DNA from: Azospirillum melinis
GTDB lineage: Bacteria > Pseudomonadota > Alphaproteobacteria > Azospirillales > Azospirillaceae
Assembly (NCBI RefSeq): GCF_013340935.1
Contig: NZ_WHOS01000035.1
Span: 1-64,000, forward strand
DNA: 64,000 bases
Direction: 5' to 3'
Below, one piece after another: positions 21,556 through 29,466 of the stretch. How positions within the stretch are numbered: position 1 is the first letter of the stretch; each line of letters begins with the position of its first letter. Both the position numbers and the translations under genes were made by a program. The notes below the pieces were generated by a model. That model saw only the letters and a list, made by a program, of their open reading frames with translations, ran no database searches and was not told the DNA's origin.

Positions 21556-21702
21556 CCCTCTCCCGTCCCGGGAGAGGGAGGGGACCCACGAAGTGGGGAG
21601 GGTGAGGGGTAGCCCAAGGATCGGAAATCCATGTCTGAATAACCCCTCACCCTTCCCACCGCTTTGCGGCGGGCCCCTTCCCTCTCCCGGGGCGGGAGAG
21701 GG
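21556..21702. repeat. Long imperfect inverted repeat (REP/MITE-like) between pflB and pflA
   Basis: The left part (CCCTCTCCCG, GGGAGAGGG, then GGGTGAGGGGT) is mirrored by the right part (ACCCCTCACCC, then CCCTCTCCCGG, GGGAGAGGG), so the ~147 bp can fold into one long cruciform with smaller hairpins at both ends. Such GC-rich elements are typical extragenic repeats of Azospirillum-like genomes, but copy number cannot be seen here. Lying inside the pfl operon it may set the pflB:pflA mRNA ratio. Confidence 0.7.
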
Positions 21703-21722
21703 AACCGACCCGCCGACACCCC

Positions 21723-24008
21723 TCAATGCTTGTCGTGGAACGTCCGGCTGATGACGTCGAGCTGCTGCTCGCGCGTCAGCTTGATGAAGTTCACGGCATA
21801 ACCGGACACCCGGATGGTCAGCTGCGGATACAGCTCCGGATGGTCCATGGCGTGCAGCAGCGTCTCGCGGTCGAAGACGTTGACGTTGATGTGGTGGCCG
21901 CCCTGCGCGGCATAGCCGTCCAGCATGCCGACCAGATTGCTCACCCGTTCGTCTTCGGTCCGGCCCAACGCGCCGGGGACGATGGTGAAGGTGTAGCTGA
22001 TGCCGTCCTGCGCATGGGCGTAGGGCAGCTTCGCAACGCTGGCCATCGACGCGATGGCGCCCTTCTTGTCCCGCCCATGCATCGGGTTGGCGCCCGGCGC
22101 GAAGGGCTGGCCAGCCTTGCGGCCGTCCGGCGTGTTGCCGGTCTTCTTGCCGTAGACCACGTTGGAGGTGATCGTCAGCACCGACTGCGTCGGCATGGCG
22201 TTCCGGTAGGGCTTCTGCTTGCGCAGCGCCGTCATGAAGCGCTCGACCGCCCACACCGCGATGTCGTCGACCCGCGCGTCGTTGTTGCCGAAGGCCGGAT
22301 AGTCGCCCTCGATCTCGAAATCGGTGGCGAGGCCGTTGGCGTCGCGGATGACCTTCACCTTGGCGTGCTTGATCGCCGACAGGCTGTCCGCCACCACGCT
22401 GAGGCCGGCAATACCGCAGGCCATGGTGCGCAGGATGTCGCGGTCGTGGAGCGCCATCTCCATCCGCTCGTACATGTACTTGTCGTGCATGTAGTGGATG
22501 GCGTTCAGCGCGTTCATGTAGACCTTGGCCAGCCACTCCATCATCGGCTCGAAGCGGGCCATGACCTCGTCATAGTCCAGCACGTCGCCGGTGATGGGCG
22601 CGTAGGCCGGGGCGATCTGCTCACCCGAAACCTCGTCCTTGCCGCCATTGATGGCGTACATCAGCGTCTTGGCCAGATTGGCGCGGGCGCCGAAGAACTG
22701 CATCTGCTTGCCGATGCGCATCGCCGAGACGCAGCAGGCGATGCCGTAATCGTCGCCCCAATAGCCGCGCATCAGGTCGTCGCTCTCGTACTGGACCGAG
22801 CAGGTCTTGATCGAGGTGTCGGCGCAGAAGCGCTTGAAGCCGTCCGGCAGCTTCTCCGACCACAGGACCGTCAGGTTCGGTTCCGGCGCCGGCCCCAGGT
22901 TGTGCAGGGTCTGCAGCATGCGGAAGTTGGTCTTGCTGACCAGCGTCCGGCCGTCCAGCCCCATGCCGCCCAGGCATTCCGTAACCCAGGTCGGGTCGCC
23001 CGAGAACAGCTGGTCGTATTCCGGCGTGCGCAGGAAGCGGACCAGACGCAGCTTCATGACGAAATGGTCGATCATCTCCTGGGCTTCCGCCTCGGTGATG
23101 ACGCCGTCGCGGAGGTCGCGCTCGATGTAGATGTCGAGGAAGCTGGACACGCGGCCCAGCGACATGGCGGCACCGTTGGCTTCCTTGACCGCCGCCAGAT
23201 AGGCCAGATAGGTCCACTGCACCGCCTCGCGGCCGGTGGCGGCCGGGCGCTTGACGTCGAAGCCGTAGGAGGCGGCCATCTCGACCAGCTCCTTCAGCGC
23301 GCGGATCTGCTCGGAGATCTCCTCGCGCAGGCGCAGCACGTCCTCGTCGATCCGGCTGACTTCCAGCGAGGCCAGCTGGGCCTTCTTGTCCTTGATCAGG
23401 AAATCGGCTCCGTACAGCGCCAGCCGGCGATAGTCGCCGATGATGCGGCCGCGGCCATAGGCATCGGGCAGGCCGGTGATGACGCCGGACTTGCGGCAGC
23501 GCAGCATCTCGGGCGTGTAGACATCGAACACGCCGTCATTGTGCGTCTTGCGCAGGACCGGGAAAATCTCTTCAAGCTTCGGCGACGGGGTGTAGCCATA
23601 GGCCTCCAGCCCGGTCTTGACCATGCGCCAGCCGCCGAACGGCATGATCGCGCGCTTCAGCGGCTTGTCGGTCTGCAGGCCGACGATCACTTCCAGTTCG
23701 CGGTCGATATAACCGGCGGCGTGCGAGGTGATCGAGGCGAAAACTTCGGTGTCGGCGTCCAGAACGCCGCCCTTGGCGGCGCGTTCCTGCTTCAGCAGGT
23801 CGGTGACCTTGGCGAACAGCGCGGTGGTGCGGGCGGTGGGACCGGCGACGAAGCCCGCGTCCCCTTCATAGGGGGTCAGGTTGCGCTGGATGAAATCGCG
23901 GACGTCGACCGAGCGGCGCCAGACGCCCGGGGCGAAGCCGCGCCAGGGGTCGGCGGCGGACTGCTGCTCCGTGGCCTGGGCAAGTCCGTCCATCAGCAGG
24001 GTGTCCAT
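21723..24008 (-). CDS. pflB: Formate C-acetyltransferase (pyruvate formate-lyase)
   Basis: The 761-residue product matches classical PFL in length (E. coli 760). It cleaves pyruvate with CoA to acetyl-CoA and formate without oxygen. The catalytic Cys-Cys pair lies in GIACCVSAM (residues 425-426) and the glycyl radical in RVSGYAVNF (Gly736). The ribosome site GAGGAG precedes ATG 24008. It is first in a pflB-pflA operon, divergent from an RpiR/HexR-type regulator; the shared 395-bp gap holds HexR-like palindromes and an FNR-like box. PFL together with NifJ gives the cell two anaerobic pyruvate routes, which is unusual for a mainly respiratory organism. Confidence 0.96.
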   Translation of the reverse strand: MDTLLMDGLAQATEQQSAADPWRGFAPGVWRRSVDVRDFIQRNLTPYEGDAGFVAGPTARTTALFAKVTDLLKQERAAKGGVLDADTEVFASITSHAAGYIDRELEVIVGLQTDKPLKRAIMPFGGWRMVKTGLEAYGYTPSPKLEEIFPVLRKTHNDGVFDVYTPEMLRCRKSGVITGLPDAYGRGRIIGDYRRLALYGADFLIKDKKAQLASLEVSRIDEDVLRLREEISEQIRALKELVEMAASYGFDVKRPAATGREAVQWTYLAYLAAVKEANGAAMSLGRVSSFLDIYIERDLRDGVITEAEAQEMIDHFVMKLRLVRFLRTPEYDQLFSGDPTWVTECLGGMGLDGRTLVSKTNFRMLQTLHNLGPAPEPNLTVLWSEKLPDGFKRFCADTSIKTCSVQYESDDLMRGYWGDDYGIACCVSAMRIGKQMQFFGARANLAKTLMYAINGGKDEVSGEQIAPAYAPITGDVLDYDEVMARFEPMMEWLAKVYMNALNAIHYMHDKYMYERMEMALHDRDILRTMACGIAGLSVVADSLSAIKHAKVKVIRDANGLATDFEIEGDYPAFGNNDARVDDIAVWAVERFMTALRKQKPYRNAMPTQSVLTITSNVVYGKKTGNTPDGRKAGQPFAPGANPMHGRDKKGAIASMASVAKLPYAHAQDGISYTFTIVPGALGRTEDERVSNLVGMLDGYAAQGGHHINVNVFDRETLLHAMDHPELYPQLTIRVSGYAVNFIKLTREQQLDVISRTFHDKH

Positions 24009-24125
24009 GATGACTCCTCAGAGATATAGCCGTCGGCGCGGGTCAATGGCCGTGTCGGCGGTCTCGTGGTGCCCGCGAACCGCGCGGGACGATTGGAAGC
24101 ATAGGCGCGATCGGCGCCGGATTCG

Positions 24126-24139
24126 TTGATACACGTCAT
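24126..24139. promoter_or_regulatory. FNR/FixK-like box upstream of pflB
   Basis: TTGATACACGTCAT reads ATGACGTGTATCAA on the pflB strand and matches 8 of 10 defined bases of TTGAT-N4-ATCAA. It lies 118 bp upstream of the pflB start codon, a position compatible with activation under low oxygen. Confidence 0.45.
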
Positions 24140-24200
24140 ATTTTCAGACCGGGCGCGGGGCGGCCGATGCGGTGACCGGTGCCCTGCGTTGCGCCCGTTC

Positions 24201-24215
24201 TGTAGTTTTACTACA
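24201..24215. promoter_or_regulatory. HexR-type operator, perfect consensus match
   Basis: TGTAGTTTTACTACA matches all 15 positions of the HexR palindrome TGTARTWWWAYTACA known from other proteobacteria. It lies between the divergent pflB and RpiR-family regulator genes, 193 bp from the pflB start codon, and could control both. Confidence 0.75.
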
Positions 24216-24347
24216 TACTCCGGGACGGGCTTCCGGACAAGGCGGACAGGCTCGGCATTTTGTCGCAGGGCAAGGCTGTAACGGTTGGAAACGCTCGGAA
24301 AGGGCAGGCTGCGTCCGCGACGGAATCGGTCGTTCGCAGCGCTGTAT

Positions 24348-24364
24348 ATGTAGCTTTGCTACAT
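24348..24364. promoter_or_regulatory. Variant HexR-type palindrome in front of the regulator gene
   Basis: ATGTAGC-TTT-GCTACAT is a perfect inverted repeat with 7-base arms. It keeps TGTA/TACA of the HexR site but has symmetric C and G in place of T and A beside the centre. It ends 40 bases before the regulator's start codon, a usual place for autorepression. Confidence 0.65.
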
Positions 24365-24404
24365 GTGCTATGCTGACCCACAATCAGAAGGGAGCGCCCC
24401 CCAC

Positions 24405-25277
24405 ATGCTGGCGAGAATCGCCGCCGTCCGCGACCAGATCCGTCCGTCGGAACGCAAGCTGGCCGACTATGCGATGGCCCATCCGGGCGACGTGATCAAC
24501 CTGTCCATGGCCGAATTGGCCGACCGGGTCGGGGTGAGCGAGCCGACGGTCGCGCGCTTCTGCGCGGCGCTGGGCTGCCGCGGTTTCCGCGAGTTCAAGA
24601 TCAAGCTGGCGCAGGACATCGCCGGCGGCATGCCGTTTCTGCATCAGGACCTGTCGGTGGGCGGGGAGCTGGATGCGGATGGCAATGTTCCAGGGGGTGT
24701 GCCGGGGGCGGTGCTGGCCGGCAAGCTGTTCGACCGTACCATCGCCACCCTGATGCAGGTGCGCAACAACCTGCCGGCCGACGCGGTGGACCGCGCCGCC
24801 GACGTGCTGGCCGCGGCCCGCCGGATCGAGTTCTACGGCTCCGGCAATTCCGGCACGGTGGCGGAGGACATCCAGCGCAAGTTCTTCCGGCTGGGCATGC
24901 CGACCGTCGCCTACACCGACTCCCACGTCTATTTCGCCTCCGCCCTGACCCTGGCGAAGGGCGATGCCGTGGTTGCGGTGTCCAGCACCGGCCGCACCCG
25001 CGACATCCTCGACGCCGTGCAGAACGCCCGCAAGGCCGGGGCCGACGTGGTGGCTCTGACCCGCTCGGGTTCGCCGCTCGCCGACATGGCGACGGTCAGC
25101 CTCGTCGCCGATGTGGCCGACGATTTCGACATCCATTCGCCGATGACCGTCCGCATCGCCCATCTGGTGCTGGGCGACATCCTGTCCATCGCCGTGGCCC
25201 TGCGCATGGGCGACACGCTTCAGGAAAGGTTGAAGCGCCATGACCGCGCCGTGGATGCACATGTGTCGGAGCGTTAG
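24405..25277 (+). CDS. hexR: RpiR-family regulator, HexR-like
   Basis: The 290-residue product has the RpiR N-terminal helix-turn-helix (residues ~1-77; RPSERKLADYAMAHP, then LADRVGVSEPTVARFCAALGCRGFREFKIKLAQ) and a C-terminal SIS sugar-phosphate-binding domain (~130-265; RIEFYGSGNSGTVAED and AVSSTGRTRDIL). HexR senses 2-keto-3-deoxy-6-phosphogluconate and controls central sugar metabolism. Here the case for HexR is strengthened by two palindromes of its type directly upstream. I took ATG 24405, with GGGAG upstream; an ATG at 24363 lies within a palindrome. It is divergent from pflB, so pflB is a likely target. The gene name is an inference from family plus operators. Confidence 0.82.
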   Translation: MLARIAAVRDQIRPSERKLADYAMAHPGDVINLSMAELADRVGVSEPTVARFCAALGCRGFREFKIKLAQDIAGGMPFLHQDLSVGGELDADGNVPGGVPGAVLAGKLFDRTIATLMQVRNNLPADAVDRAADVLAAARRIEFYGSGNSGTVAEDIQRKFFRLGMPTVAYTDSHVYFASALTLAKGDAVVAVSSTGRTRDILDAVQNARKAGADVVALTRSGSPLADMATVSLVADVADDFDIHSPMTVRIAHLVLGDILSIAVALRMGDTLQERLKRHDRAVDAHVSER

Positions 25278-25286
25278 GCGGCCGGA

Positions 25287-26234
25287 TCAGCCTTTTCGGA
25301 GGCGGGCGGCCCGGCCGGCCAGGAAATTCATCGCCAGATGGGCCGCGGACTGGGCGGTGATGCCGCTGCAGTCCAGCGGCGGGCTGACCTCCACGATGTC
25401 CAGGCTGGCGTGGGCTGCGCTGCGTGCGATCTCGAACACCGCGTCGGCGACCTCCCAGAGCGTCAATCCGGCGGCATTGGGAACGCTGGTGCCCGGAGCG
25501 AAGCCGGCGGACAGGCAGTCGATGTCGATGGAGACATGGACCGCGTCGGTCGGCTCCACCGCATGCCGGATCGCCTCGGCGACGGTCGCGGCAAGCCCGG
25601 CGCGGCGGATGTCCCATGGGGTGCGGACCATGATTCCCGCCGCTTCCGCCAGTTCCATGTATGCGCCGGAGTAGATCGGCGCGTCGATGCCGAGCTGGAC
25701 GCTGTGGCGATGGTCGAACACCTCGGCCACCGTATGCATCCAATGACCGGAATGCTCCTTCCCCGGAACCGGACTGCGCGAGTCGAAATGGGCGTCGAAG
25801 ACGATCAGCCCGAGCTTGCGGTCCGGATGGCGGCGCAGCAGGCCGCGCAGGATCGGGTCGGTGATGGAATGGTCGCCGCCCAGGAACACCGGGGTGTCGC
25901 CGGGAGCCAGGCCGGCGATTGTTTCCGCGATGTGGCGATAGGTGGCGTGGATGTCGTTGGTGACCTCGATGTCGCCGAAGCGGCGCAGCCGCAACCGGCT
26001 GAGATCGGTCCGCTTGTCCGTGCAATAGAGGCTGAAGCCGTCCAGAACCGCCAGGATCGCGGACGGGCCGAAGCGTGTGCCCGGCCGATGGCTGACCGCA
26101 TGGTCGAACGGAATTTCCAGGAACAGAATGCCGGCACCGTCTTCGGCGACGGGGCGGTCTTGGTTCTCTTCCGGCCCCTCCCAAGCGCCGGAAATCCAGC
26201 GGACGGCGGAGTCCTCGACGACGCGCGTGCTCAT
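25287..26234 (-). CDS. Arginase/agmatinase-fold ureohydrolase
   Basis: The 315-residue product carries every metal ligand of the ureohydrolase family: His122 in GGDHS, Asp147-His149-Asp151 in DAHFDS, and Asp237/Asp239 in SIDID, plus Glu282 in VEVSPP. These bind two Mn ions that attack a guanidinium carbon, usually releasing urea. After SIDID it reads CLSAGFAPG where agmatinases have a DPA-like sequence, so substrate may differ. It is last of three genes in a tight operon; ATG 26234 has GGGGAG upstream, while an in-frame ATG at 26249 overlaps the upstream stop as TAATG and would give five extra residues. Agmatine, arginine or a guanidino group on the product of the upstream radical SAM enzyme are all possible. 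Confidence 0.85.
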   Translation of the reverse strand: MSTRVVEDSAVRWISGAWEGPEENQDRPVAEDGAGILFLEIPFDHAVSHRPGTRFGPSAILAVLDGFSLYCTDKRTDLSRLRLRRFGDIEVTNDIHATYRHIAETIAGLAPGDTPVFLGGDHSITDPILRGLLRRHPDRKLGLIVFDAHFDSRSPVPGKEHSGHWMHTVAEVFDHRHSVQLGIDAPIYSGAYMELAEAAGIMVRTPWDIRRAGLAATVAEAIRHAVEPTDAVHVSIDIDCLSAGFAPGTSVPNAAGLTLWEVADAVFEIARSAAHASLDIVEVSPPLDCSGITAQSAAHLAMNFLAGRAARLRKG

Positions 26235-26248
26235 ATCGCTCCCCGCCA

Positions 26249-27475
26249 TTAATCGCCAGAACCGACCGCGACCGCACCGGTCCGGGCGAGTTCGATGCGG
26301 CCAACCCCCACCATCTCCTTCGCCCGTTCGACGATGTCGTCCGGTGCATTGGCCGCCTGCCAGTTGTGATAATCCTCCAGCTTGCGGGCCACGGCCGACT
26401 GGTCGCGCCCTTCCCATTGGCGTTCGCGCACAAGGCAGAAGCCATCCTGGTCCGGCTGCCGCACATGGCGCGCATAGGCGGAATTCCAGATCGCTTCGAG
26501 CGAGTCCGTGCGGACATGGCCGATCAGGCGGGAAAGCCCGTTGCAATCGTAGACCTCGCCGAACAGATTGACGAACAGGCCGCAATTGACCTGCCGGCAG
26601 CGGTAGCCCCCACCCATCGGCCTGCTGGGCTGGTAGACGATCCCGTATTCCTCCTCGTCGATGCCCCGCATCAGTTCGATCAGATCGTCGGCACGGTTTC
26701 GTTCGAGCAGGATCGACTTGTGGTCGGCCAATCCTTCGGGGATGAGGGTGACGATATAGCTGTGAACATTGTTGTCCCTGCACCAGCGGAACAGGTCGGC
26801 GACGCCGTCCAGGTCATGGTATTTCGGGGTCACGACGACGTCGATTGCAAGGCGGGTCGGAATGGTCCGGTTGAATCCGCGGGCGAGCAGGAGGCGCATG
26901 GCCTCGTGCGCCTTCTCGCCATAGCCGCGAAGGCCGACCATGCGGTCCTGCACGACGGTGTCGATGTTGTTGTATTTCAGGAAGATCGTTGCCCCCAGAT
27001 CGTACAGCCGGTCGGCCGCCGCCTCGTCCAGGTGATAGCCGCTGGTGAACACGACGCTGGTCATGCCCAACTCGTGGATGAACGAGATGATTTCCCAGAA
27101 TCCGGGGTCAAGCATCGGTTCCCCGGCACCGGGAAACTCGACCGTCGTGGCTCCGAGCGCCCTGGCTTGGCGGATGATGTCCTTGCGCTCCGCTGTGGTC
27201 AGTTCCCGCCGGTTGGGAACGCCGTTGTAACGGTCCGGCGTGCGGTCGCAATAGAAGCATTTCAGGGCACAGTCGCCGGTCAGGTCCAGATCGAGATGGA
27301 TCATCCGGCCGGTCGACGCGGCGGCGCCGATCAGGCTGGGGCAATGGTCCGTGCCTTTTGCCCACAAATCCTCCAGCCGTTTTCCGGCCGCCTGGATATG
27401 GGGGAGGGAGCGCCGGTCCAGATCGGGCTCGATACGGAGATGATCGAGCGGAAGGGCGGCCGGGGTATCAACCAT
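26249..27475 (-). CDS. Radical SAM protein with SPASM/Twitch-like C-terminus
   Basis: The 408-residue product has the radical SAM motif CALKCFYC (Cys69, Cys73, Cys76), a SAM-binding GAGEP (~117) and a TIM-barrel-sized core. The C-terminal part has CRQVNC, CGLFVNLFGEVYDC and a later single Cys: Cys293, Cys298, Cys311, Cys347. This spacing resembles a Twitch or short SPASM domain, which holds one auxiliary 4Fe-4S cluster. Such enzymes modify peptides, amino acids or cofactors through radical chemistry. It overlaps the exporter gene by 8 bases and the next gene by TAATG, so all three are surely co-translated. I do not recognise a named subfamily and see no precursor peptide nearby. Reaction unknown. 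Confidence 0.85.
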   Translation of the reverse strand: MVDTPAALPLDHLRIEPDLDRRSLPHIQAAGKRLEDLWAKGTDHCPSLIGAAASTGRMIHLDLDLTGDCALKCFYCDRTPDRYNGVPNRRELTTAERKDIIRQARALGATTVEFPGAGEPMLDPGFWEIISFIHELGMTSVVFTSGYHLDEAAADRLYDLGATIFLKYNNIDTVVQDRMVGLRGYGEKAHEAMRLLLARGFNRTIPTRLAIDVVVTPKYHDLDGVADLFRWCRDNNVHSYIVTLIPEGLADHKSILLERNRADDLIELMRGIDEEEYGIVYQPSRPMGGGYRCRQVNCGLFVNLFGEVYDCNGLSRLIGHVRTDSLEAIWNSAYARHVRQPDQDGFCLVRERQWEGRDQSAVARKLEDYHNWQAANAPDDIVERAKEMVGVGRIELARTGAVAVGSGD

Positions 27476-28427
27476 TGTTTGCCTCCAGCAGGGGGGCGCC
27501 TTCGGCGGGGCTGCGGGGCGATTTTGCCGGCGCGCTGCTCTTCTGCCGTTCCGAAAGCGTGACGAGGATGACGGAAAGGGAGACGAGCGCGATGCCCGCC
27601 ATGTTGGCGGGGGTCAGCGTTTCTCCCAACAGAAAGTAAGCCATGAGGCCGGCGGCCAGCGGGTCGAGCAACCCGATCACCGTCGCCGGCAGCGCATCGA
27701 CATGGCGCAGGCCGAACAGCAATAGCCAATAGGGCAGGATGGTGGCGACCACCGCGATGAAGCCGATGTAGGCGATCATCTCCGCCGTCGGCTCCAGCCT
27801 GTGCACCCCGAGGAAAGGCAGAGCGGCGGCCCAGACGGCGGAAGAGATGGCGAAATTCCAGAAGGTCAGCGCCGTGGCGCCGATGCCCCGCGCCTTGCAG
27901 GCGTTGCCGATGATGTTGAATATGGCAAAGGCGAGGCCGCAGGCGAGTCCGACGGCCAGACCGGCGGAAAGCCTTACCCATTCGCCGCCTCCCCCCGTCA
28001 GAAGGAAGCAGCCGACGAGGCTGAGTGCCACGATCCCGCAATCGCGACCACGGATGCGCTTGCCGCCGAAAAGCGCGCCGAGCACCAGCACGAAGAAGGG
28101 CGAGGTGTATTCCAGCGTGATGGCCGCCGCGACATTCATCATGTCGATGGCCAGATAGAAGGTCGCATTCACCACGACGAATATGATGCCCGCCGCCAGC
28201 GCCATCGGCCGGGCAGGGGGCGGAATGTGAAATGACCGACCCGGAATGAGGGCCATGATCGGCCCGAGAACGGCGCAGGCCACGAAACTGCGGATCGCCG
28301 TCAGGTCGAGAGGGGACACATTGCCGACGAACAGCACCTTCGCCGCCGCTCCCGCCGCCCCGAAAAGGATCGCCGCGACGAAGATCGCGACCATGCCCAT
28401 GGCACGCATGGACCTCTGCTCCGCCAT
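27468..28427 (-). CDS. EamA/DMT-family exporter
   Basis: The 319-residue product is an inner-membrane protein of the drug/metabolite transporter superfamily: ten predicted helices in two EamA repeats (first ~10-140, second ~155-290; the second includes YWLLLFGLRHVDALPATVIGLLDP-like sequence near 230 and LGETLTP near 270). DMT proteins commonly export amino acids or small metabolites. GGAGAAG directly precedes ATG 28427. It is the first gene of the exporter / radical SAM / arginase-like operon, with an 8-base overlap to the next gene, so it probably exports the product of those enzymes or a precursor by-product. Direction and substrate are inferred. Confidence 0.85.
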   Translation of the reverse strand: MAEQRSMRAMGMVAIFVAAILFGAAGAAAKVLFVGNVSPLDLTAIRSFVACAVLGPIMALIPGRSFHIPPPARPMALAAGIIFVVVNATFYLAIDMMNVAAAITLEYTSPFFVLVLGALFGGKRIRGRDCGIVALSLVGCFLLTGGGGEWVRLSAGLAVGLACGLAFAIFNIIGNACKARGIGATALTFWNFAISSAVWAAALPFLGVHRLEPTAEMIAYIGFIAVVATILPYWLLLFGLRHVDALPATVIGLLDPLAAGLMAYFLLGETLTPANMAGIALVSLSVILVTLSERQKSSAPAKSPRSPAEGAPLLEANNG

Positions 28428-28880
28428 GTCTTCTCCTGATGCGGTGTTTTCCGGTCGGCCATTAGCCGGCAGGCCAGCAGCAGTGCGTCACGGACGCGCA
28501 AGCCGTGTCATGGGAAGCAGGCGGCTTTCCCATGAAATCCGGCTCGCGAACGGATCGTGGCGGTGCGGAAGGCTTTCGGCAGCGGTCAGAATGACCACAA
28601 TCAGGCTGCGGGATTAGCGTTACCCACATCGGATCCGGGCGTCAAGGCGAAATTCAAAAATTTAAAGTAAAACATATGTAAGTATGAAGAATAGACAAAT
28701 GGAAACTTAGAATTCGAAGCGATGATTGGAGGGTGTCGAGGGGTCGGGAAAATTCCTGTCCGCCAAAGTTAAGACAGGTCAGAGGTTCTCAAACGATCTC
28801 GGGAATGCGGCACCGTCCCGGCGGAGCCGCCCGTCGGCAGGCGGAGCGGCTCCATCGAGGAATGGCCTCGGTTCTCCGCT
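28428..28880. other. Intergenic region with AT-rich island upstream of the EamA operon
   Basis: No convincing gene lies in these ~450 bp. Positions 28650-28720 are strikingly AT-rich for this genome and include the palindrome ACATATGT (28672-28679), suggesting a promoter and operator region or transferred DNA. A plus-strand frame starting at 28726 runs into the opposite-strand lipoprotein gene and is not supported. Confidence 0.5.
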
Positions 28881-29258
28881 TCAGCGTCCGGCCGGCAGCT
28901 TCGCCCCTTCGCGGGCATAGATCTGGATCGGCCGGCAATCCTCGTCGAGCGTGACCACCAGCGAGCCCGGCTGGTCCTTCAGATACACCCAGGCGTCCCA
29001 GCGGACGATCTTGTCGCGGTATTCATCGCGATAGATGCCGTAATTCACGCCACGCACATTGCTGGCAGGCAGGCCCACGCCGGTCAGCACCGCGGCGGTC
29101 TGCGGGTTGCAGTCGTTGGTCACGTTGCTGTTGATGACGGAAAGCAGCGCCGGATCGGGCTGTGCCACCGGTGGGGGCGAAAGGGTCGAGGCGCAGGCGG
29201 AGACCAGCATCGTCAGCGCACCGGCCGCGGCGAACGCCGCGAAGTTCGGCGATTTCAT
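28881..29258 (-). CDS. Small lipoprotein of unknown function
   Basis: The 125-residue product starts with a lipoprotein signal: MKSPNFAAFAAAGALTMLVS followed by Ala-Cys, with Cys22 as the lipidation site, then a Pro-rich linker. The residue after Cys is Ala, consistent with outer-membrane sorting. The mature domain (~50-125) contains WDAWVYLKDQPGSLVVTLDEDC and two Cys (in NDCNPQT and DEDCRP) that could pair in the periplasm. I do not recognise the family. It is divergent from the RraA-like gene with about 200 bp between them. Confidence 0.72.
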   Translation of the reverse strand: MKSPNFAAFAAAGALTMLVSACASTLSPPPVAQPDPALLSVINSNVTNDCNPQTAAVLTGVGLPASNVRGVNYGIYRDEYRDKIVRWDAWVYLKDQPGSLVVTLDEDCRPIQIYAREGAKLPAGR

Positions 29259-29466
29259 GGGAAAGGCACCATCCGTTTTCTTCGTCTTTTTGAAAATATG
29301 GGTGGCGGTTGCCGGGACGTCGATTGCACGTTCGGCAAGTCTCCTGCGTCACGTTCGCCGACCTGCCGCCATCGCGGCGCGCGGCTCTTGCCTGCCGCCC
29401 GCCTTTGGCGCAAGAGGTGACGCGAGAAAGTCCCTGCACCGTTCACGCTGTGGAGTTCAAAGCCCC

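Larger units (their letters stand above)
24009..24404. other. Divergent pflB / hexR-type control region
   Basis: This 396-bp gap contains an FNR-like box (24126), a perfect HexR-type palindrome (24201) and a second, variant palindrome (24348). An ATG at 24363 falls on the end of the second palindrome and is not used as a start here. No other gene is seen. Confidence 0.7.

Noticed and set aside
21726..24029. 767-codon open frame antisense to pflB
   Set aside because: No start signal or domain; pflB has complete catalytic motifs.
28726..28920. 64-codon frame as a RiPP precursor for the radical SAM enzyme
   Set aside because: It is on the opposite strand, has no leader/core pattern, and runs into the 3' end of the lipoprotein gene.
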